64,000 bases of DNA from Diplonema papillatum. Taxonomy: Eukaryota > Euglenozoa > Diplonemea > Diplonemida > Diplonemidae. A model generated the notes under the pieces. The model did no database searches. It was not told the DNA's origin and worked only from the letters and a program-made list of their open reading frames with translations. The stretch is taken from the NCBI GenBank assembly GCA_030068145.1, contig JAPJBO010000512.1, positions 21,001 through 85,000 on the forward strand, read 5' to 3'. Shown piece after piece: positions 59,015 through 64,000 of this stretch. Every line of letters begins with the position of its first letter. Position 1 is the stretch's first letter. The translations under genes were made by a program, and so were the position numbers.

Positions 59015-59696
59015 TCATTTCATTTCTTTTCTTTTTTTTTTTTTTTCTCTCTCTTTTTCAGTGTTCCCGCTAAGGCCAATGACCCGGTCTTTTTTTGAAA
59101 TAGCTCCTGGGCAATTTTTTTTTTCGTGCGCTGGGCCGTGGCTGGGGTTTTTCTCCAGTATGTGGTTCACAGGGGAAGAGCTGTACCGCTCGGATTGAAC
59201 GCACCAAGACTGGCGCGCCTGGTAATGAATGCCGGGCGGGAGCAACGGTCGCAACTGCTCCTGGCGGTGCTGCCAGTTGTGTTGGTTGAGAATGGTCACA
59301 TTGGTCATCCTCACCGAACAGCACCGGCCGCTCTTGCAACAAGGTAGTTTGCTCGCTTTGCAACACCGCAGCCAGAGCTTTCGCCTTTGCAACGACGCTT
59401 TCATATGACGTTGACAATCTGAATCGCGTTTGAACTTGGCATACAGTGCATCGAATTCCTGAAGGCCCGCAGCATCCACCCGCGAGAGGCTGGCAATCGT
59501 CTTTGGATGGTGTACTGCGTCGACCAGGTGCTTCCAATAAGTCCTTGATGAAGCTGGCCCGGTACCTAGCGGCAAATAACATGCTAGGGTGTGCACGCTC
59601 TAACGTCCAACGAGTGGCGGCACAGGGTTCAGTGGATTTCCCATCACCTGAATAAAAGAAATGCGTAGGTTTGTTGAAGACTCGCCAAACATGCAA
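59015..59696 (-). pseudogene. Broken minus-strand frame inside the hAT element
   Basis: Two overlapping minus-strand frames (59070-59696 and 59015-59596) each look protein-like in only part of their length. The first ~65 codons of the second frame (YWKHLVDAVHHPKTIASL, then DALYAKFKR) and the middle of the first (SYESVVAKAKALAAVLQ, then ERPVLFGEDDQ) have ordinary helix-forming composition. They fit one frame shifted once around 59400. Both run through the left TIR at their 3' side, so the ends are not coding. It is likely a decayed remnant of the element's own protein. I recognise no DDE motif or BED finger in it. Confidence 0.35.
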
Positions 59697-60416
59697 CTAA
59701 GATTCTTCCCGCAGAGGTTGATCTCTGCACACACGAAAGAGCGAGAATCTCTTGTTCCCACATCACGTGCACCCCCTGTCAGTCCAAGACTCTGGAAGTC
59801 TCTACCAGCAACACCCACCGTCCCAAAGTCTCCTCATTCGTTGCATTCCACCAACACCACCATAGGCAAATATTGTACAAGCAACCCAGCCGTGTCTTGG
59901 TTCACAAAACAGCAGGGGTCTCAGGACTCAAAGAGGCACGTCGTTGTCTTAGCCAGACAGGAGTCGTCACAGCTTTTCCTGCGCTTTGTCCTCATTGTCC
60001 TGACAACCGCGCTTTTGTACAGGCATTTCGTTCACGAGGGTCCCTCTTTCCTGTTGAACTGGGGGGGCTTCGCGGTGTTTGCATGTTATGCAGCAAGCCG
60101 CCAGGGGGAAGGACGGGCAGGCAAAAAGAAGATGTCAAACCCACCACCATTACCCAAACCTGGGCTCATGGTGAGGGACCCAACTCTGCTGACTCCTCAC
60201 ACCGAAACGGGTCGGTGGCAAAAAGGTTGTGACACCAAAGTGGGTTGCAGAATTCCCTTACTAAACTTAGACAATTAGCCCACTGCACTACAACTCAACA
60301 CCACGACCCACAGCACCAGCCGGTCTTTTTTTGGGCAAAAAATGACCGGCCTTTTTTTGCCAGAAATTATTTTTTGGTGTCATAAAAGACCGGCTTTTTC
60401 CTTAGCGGGAGCACTG
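59059..60416. mobile_element. hAT-type transposon, 1358 bp, perfect 8-bp target repeat
   Basis: Left end CAGTGTTCCCGCTAAGG, right end (inverted) CAGTGCTCCCGCTAAGG: 17 bases with one mismatch, followed on both sides by T/A-rich copies of ACCGG(T/C)CTTTTTT, some in tandem at the right end. CTCTTTTT lies directly outside on both sides (59051-59058 and 60417-60424). CAGTG ends with an 8-bp duplication define the hAT superfamily. At 1.36 kb it is too short for an intact transposase (usually 600 codons or more); it holds one broken minus-strand frame and one small plus-strand frame. Confidence 0.9.
59873..60232 (+). CDS. Small frame with two CxxC pairs inside the hAT element
   Basis: 119 codons. 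Residues ~38-75 contain LCPHC and, 26 residues on, VCMLC, a spacing compatible with a zinc ribbon. The first part is basic. An overlapping plus-strand frame (59661-60278) is longer but carries no motif. The frame is either cargo or remnant sequence of the transposon; no homologue is recognised, and with this length chance is not excluded. Confidence 0.25.
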   Translation: MYKQPSRVLVHKTAGVSGLKEARRCLSQTGVVTAFPALCPHCPDNRAFVQAFRSRGSLFPVELGGLRGVCMLCSKPPGGRTGRQKEDVKPTTITQTWAHGEGPNSADSSHRNGSVAKRL

Positions 60417-60606
60417 CTCTTTTTTCCAGACGTGGGTCAAGACCTCAAAAAAAGGACGAGGAGCAAAACCCCCACAAAATAGCGCTAAGAAAAAGGCGCA
60501 AATAACCCGAAAGACGCTTGCATCGACAGCGGCACGTGGCTTTTGCTTTCCCATATTCTTTTCTTTTTTTTCTTTTTTTTTTTGGCCACCCCCAGCCTCA
60601 GGGCCC

Positions 60607-60925
60607 CAGGTGTTATTCTAATCCCGGAATTCGGGAAAATCATGGTTAAAACGTCTGTGGCATGGCCGGAAAGTTTTTTTTTTTTTTTCCACGTTGAGCG
60701 TATAAGCCTGGTATGCGACCTTCGTGGGCGTGTTTCTGCTTCGCCACTTTGTTGTAGACCCACTTGTGGGTCTTGAGGGTCCTCTAGCCTCTGTGTCACT
60801 GGCCTTGCACAAAAAATTTCACCAGAAATTCCTGTGGTTAAAAAACCTTTTTAACCGGCCTGTTTTGAGAGAACTTTTTGTTTTTGATGAAGAAACCTTT
60901 TTTTAACCATGCAGGACAATCCCTG
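60607..60925 (+). mobile_element. hAT-like MITE, second copy of the 46816 family
   Basis: CAGGTGTTATTCTAATCCCG..AATCATGGTTAAAA and TTTTTTAACCATGCAGGACA..ATCCCTG, an inside that matches 46816-47158 (GCGACCTTCGTGGGCGTGTT, CTTCGCCACTTTGT, GGTCCTCTAGCCTC). The first five bases are CAGGT, and the flanks CAGGGCCC/GCACCCCC do not match, so the target repeat is lost. Confidence 0.7.
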
Positions 60926-60961
60926 GCACCCCCCCGTGTTGAAGGAGGGTGAGTGCTCTCC

Positions 60962-61195
60962 CCAAGGGGCAAATACAATACAAACACAATTGTTGCCACC
61001 GTGTGTTGGTCTCTCACTCAGGACTTTGACCTGTTGTGTTTGTGTGATTTGTCGTGTAGGGGTAGACCCGCATGACCTCACGTCCGTTCAACACGTGGTT
61101 CGGCAGTTACAGCACCCAGGATCTCTTCTGTCGGGCAGCATCGTCGAGCATACCCCTTCAAGCTGGCGCTTATGTGAAATAATAAACGCTAAAAA
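60962..61195 (+). repeat. A retroposon, 5'-truncated
   Basis: Starts AAGGGGCAAATACAATACAA and ends GGCGCTTATGTGAAATAATA. A deletion removes TTTGTTCTTCGCTTACACC. Confidence 0.7.
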
Positions 61196-61540
61196 AAAAC
61201 ACCGACCTAAAGAAACATGGGGGGTTGGGTAGCGTATAGCGTATCTTTTTAGTTTTTTGGTGGTTCGTCTCACGCCGCCATGGGAGAATTGGGGGGGGTG
61301 GGGGGGGCTAAACTCGGTTTCGAGGAAAGGGACTCCCGTGGGGCCGGGTTGGGGTGCGGCCCGGTCTGCGGTGCCTTGTACCCGTTTGGCTGTTCGTTCC
61401 TGCTTCGTTCTGTCGCTGCTGTGTTATGTACATCGACCATTCTGTTGCCCTTCCATGCCACCCTGGCTGTTTTAGGGCCTCCGGATGCAGGATGGGTGAA
61501 AGTCGTTGGTATTGGTGCTGGTTTTGAGGGATAAGGAAAA
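61196..61540. other. No supported gene
   Basis: Moderately GC-rich with overlapping short frames on both strands; no motif. Confidence 0.4.
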
Positions 61541-61544
61541 GGGA

Positions 61545-61840
61545 AAATACTCGACGTAGCTGCTTCGACTCCGAATGGAAGGGAGGAAATATAGAGGTAA
61601 GGGGCAAATACAATACAAACACAATCTGATTTGTTCTTCGCTTACACCACCGTGTGTTGTTTTCTCACTCAGGACTTTGACCTGTTGTGTTTGTGTGATT
61701 TGTCGTGTAGGGGTAGACCCGCATGACCTCACGTCCGTTCAACACGTGGTTCGGTAGTTACAGCACTTGGGATCCCTTCTGTTCTTTGTCGGGCAGCATC
61801 GTCGAGCATTTCCTTTCAAGCTGGCGCTTATGTAAAAAAG
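61545..61840 (+). repeat. A retroposon, full length, consensus-like
   Basis: AATACTCGACGTAGCTGC to CTTATGTAAAAAAG. It is almost identical to the copies at 35593 and 38248, so it is one of the youngest. Confidence 0.8.
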
Positions 61841-61912
61841 AATTTTGTTTGCGGTGGCCTTCGCTGGTCTGGTAGTCGGGTAGACGGGTGGGATTGGACA
61901 AAGCTTTAGTTT

Positions 61913-62140
61913 CAGAGTGAAAGTTCGCTTGAAACTCCAGGGGTTTTACAGTCTCCGGGTGACCTACAGGAAGATATCCTTTGTGTTCTTGCGTGCTCTT
62001 GAGGGTGGTTACACGACGTAAGAGAACCGGTGTGTACCGTTAGTGTTGGTCGTTGGTGGTTTCGGCCATTCCACATACGTCACTTACGGTAGGCCTTCCT
62101 CAGTAAGGTGCCGTAGCAGGTACTTGGAAGGTATCGTATG
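61913..62140 (-). repeat. B-tail retroposon, type 3
   Basis: CAGAGTGAAAGTTCGCTTGA..CAGTCTCCGGGTGACC, GGAAGATATCCTTTGTGTTC, GGTTTCGGCCATTCCACATA, CTTACGGTAGGCCTTCC and GGTGCCGTAGCAGGTA. Confidence 0.65.
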
Positions 62141-62156
62141 ACCGTCTCTTCTCTTA

Positions 62157-62212
62157 AATGTAAGGCAGAACACTGCCTCTCATGCATGTTCGATTGCTAG
62201 CTTCGAACGGAC
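62157..62212. repeat. C repeat copy
   Basis: ATGTAAGGCAGAACACTGCC, TCTCATGCATGTTCGAT. Confidence 0.55.
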
Positions 62213-62680
62213 CCCCTCGTGAAAAAAAAAACCATGTGAACTGGGAAAGGGACGGTGTGGAGATCTTTGCGTACAAGCGCATTTTCATAATTATGTTCAA
62301 GGCAGGCTGTTCTTTTGTAGTAGCGCTTTCTTTTGGGACTTTTAGAGTAGTGAAAGTTTTCAGGCAATTTTGCTTTCTGTAACCCTTTTACATCACCCTC
62401 CCCCCCCTCAGAGAAGGATGGTCCGCTTCTCTTCCTTCCTTTTTTTACTTCTGTTCCTTCACGTGGTTGATGCTGGCCATCAAGTCTTCTTTGTATAAAA
62501 GAGAGCTGAGAAGGAAGGTTGCTAGCGTAGTTGTACAGGGGAGTACGCAGGAACGTACGGCATGTGACAATCAGCCGATGATTATGTCTGTGGCAGTACT
62601 ATGTGGTGTTGTTGCCTATTGTCAACGGATCGACGTATCTAGTGCTCCAGTCGTTTCCAGACCTTGCGAACCAACTTGTT
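62213..62680. other. No supported gene
   Basis: Short frames; a B-tail head (TTTTAGAGTAGTGAAAGTTT) at 62339. No motif. Confidence 0.4.
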
Positions 62681-62681
62681 T

Positions 62682-62940
62682 TTAGAGTAAAAGTTCGCTT
62701 GAAACTCCGGGATTTTAAAGTCTCCGGGTGACCTTCGTCGTTAAGCGAAGATATCCTTTGTGCTCTGAGTGTCGTAAGAGTGGTGTTTACACGAGGTAAG
62801 AGAATCGGTGGGTACCTTAGTTGTTGGTCATTGGTGGTTTCGGCCATTGTCCACATACCTTACTTACGGTAGGCCCTCCTTAGTATGGTGCCGTCGTAGG
62901 TGACTGTCTGTCTTCTTGGTACCGTCTGACCGTCTTTGTT
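62682..62940 (-). repeat. B-tail retroposon, type 3
   Basis: AGAGTAAAAGTTCGCTTGAA..GACCTTCGTCG, GAAGATATCCTTTGTGCTCT, GGTTTCGGCCATTGTCCACA, CTTACTTACGGTAGGCCCTC, GGTGCCGTCGTAGGTGACTG and GGTACCGTCTGACCGTC. It is the fullest single copy of the unit that is tandem at 45392. Confidence 0.7.
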
Positions 62941-63555
62941 CGTGCGTTTTTGCGCGTCTTCTCTGTTGTTTTCTTTCCAAAAACAAAGTAGGTCGTGTAC
63001 TGGGCAGGGGAAGTCTTTTTTTGGGGGGTGGAAGGTGGGAGCGTCTCGTGTTCAGGGGAAATATTGGTTTACCTGGCTAGGCAGTACACTCGTCTGCCTG
63101 GGCGCCTACACCACGTACTTGTCATAACTGCAGTCGTATGTCTGTCGTAAGGAAGAGAAGGAAGAAATGCGCAGGTTTGCTTTATTCTTTTACTTGTTAG
63201 TTGTCGACAACTTGTTTTGTGTTGAGGTGTCATTCGGATGTAAATTTAAAGCCGCCCACGTCAAAATTTGTTAAGCATTGAGTTCTTTTAAGTACATGAA
63301 CCACATGGATTAGCATGCACTTTCTCGTTGGTCTGCTTACTTTATGACGTCGTCACCTGCCATTGCGTCGTCAAGATCGAAGAACTTGTAATTCCGACTG
63401 TGTTGGCGAGCTCAGCATCGAACAGGCATGCTCGGTTTCACTTTTGAGGGCATCGGTTGTTAAGCAGCGGCTGCCAAAACTTGCCGTGACACCTGTGATC
63501 ATAGTTTACGTAAGAAAAAAAAGTAGGAAAGGAGAACGGTTGTTTAAAGTAGTTG
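62941..63555. other. No supported gene
   Basis: Short frames only. GTTGTTAAGCAGCGGCTGCC near 63455 resembles 43247 (CTGTTAAGCAGCGGTTGCCA), a further short shared block. Confidence 0.45.
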
Positions 63556-63557
63556 TA

Positions 63558-63725
63558 GTAGTATGTGTCGTCTGCCGAAGCAGCCGGAGACAGCAGGCGC
63601 AGGGGGCAGGTCTTGCATTACAATTCTCTTCTGCATGGAGACCCGCCCCCGGCAATCCCGACTGTCCAATCACTGTCGAGAAAGGTTTGTGCCCTATAGT
63701 GATGGCTGTTAAAAAAAAAAAAAAA
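63558..63725 (+). repeat. F retroposon, 3'-short with A tail
   Basis: Preceded by AGTTGTAGTAGTA. TGTGTCGTCTGCCGAAGCAG to GTGCCCTATAGTGATGG, then CTGTTA16. The A tail starts mid-body compared with the copy at 1655. Confidence 0.65.
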
Positions 63726-63883
63726 ACAAGGGGGGGGGAGCTGCTTTGTCGGTATACCAGTGCGTCTTCTGCTGGAAAAAGGGGCGATAACAAAAAAAGA
63801 AATGGCTGCACTCTTGGGGAAGCATTCGAAGAAGTGTGAAAACGGGAAGGAATGGGAAGACGGGGTGAGAAGAAGAAGAAGAA

Positions 63884-64000
63884 AATACTCGAACTCCGAA
63901 TGGAAGGGAGGAAATATAGAGGCAGAGGGGCAATAGAATACAAACACGATCTGATTTGTTCTTCGCTTACACCACTTTGACCTGTTTTAGCGTTATTTGT
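63884..64000 (+). repeat. A retroposon, rearranged, cut by window edge
   Basis: AATACTCGAACTCCGAATGG, GGAGGAAATATAGAGGCAGA to TTCGCTTACACCAC, then TTTGACCTGTTTTAGCGTTA. The last bases are the AGCGTT B variant joining A after CTGTTTT. Confidence 0.6.

Overview
The window looks like a repeat-choked, gene-poor stretch of a nuclear genome from a unicellular eukaryote. I see no operons, ribosome-binding sites, rRNA genes or intact multi-exon host gene. Almost every base that can be interpreted belongs to a mobile element, a short retroposon, a microsatellite or a local duplication. The one long convincing coding region is GC-rich with G/C-ending codons, while the surrounding DNA is AT-richer and full of homopolymers. 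The organism cannot be fixed from the sequence. The split-direct-repeat, RT/RNase H retroelement at 31.2-33.9 kb is of a type known from kinetoplastids (VIPER/TATE), green algae and other protists and animals (Ngaro, PAT, Toc), so a protist or alga is likely, but this is inference.

Layout. 0-6.8 kb: short retroposons (families A, B, C, D, E, F, K, H) and one minus-strand, cysteine-rich reading frame (3814-4239). 7-15.5 kb: two terminal-inverted-repeat (TIR) elements of a TGAGCC family with perfect 5-bp target duplications, an 85-bp tandem array, a TA-flanked MITE whose empty site lies next to it, and a 236-bp duplication. 15.5-31 kb: mostly decayed repeats, two more minus-strand coding-like islands (20.5-21.1 kb and 25.9-26.4 kb, the latter cut by a MITE), and two long (TG)n tracts. 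31.2-33.9 kb: the split-repeat retrotransposon, flanked by (GA)n. 34-40 kb: retroposons, a TIR element whose inside has expanded into a 10-bp satellite, and a 49-bp array. 40.5-42.6 kb: an 81-bp hAT-like MITE and a ~60-bp-monomer satellite with higher-order structure. 43.7-48.7 kb: a second TA MITE, an inverted foldback family, a 4 x 362-bp array whose broken fifth unit carries a hAT-like insertion, and a 956-bp TIR element holding two tRNA-like modules. 49-64 kb: more retroposons, an AT-rich foldback, a 13-bp-phrase array, and a 1358-bp hAT-type transposon with a perfect 8-bp target duplication.

How the parts relate. Several retroposon families share tails: A with D, E with F, and four different bodies that end in the same ~55-bp B tail. 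Shared tails are what is expected when non-autonomous elements are mobilised by common retrotransposon machinery; that machinery is not visible here. All A/D/E/F copies that I found lie on the plus strand and all B copies on the minus strand, whereas TIR elements occur in both orientations. The most interesting candidates are the B retroposon (insertions as short as 25 and 42 bp with visible duplicated targets), the retrotransposon with no visible tyrosine recombinase gene, the tRNA-like-module TIR element, and the TGAGCC family. All calls were made by eye; coordinates of repeats are good to a few bases at best.
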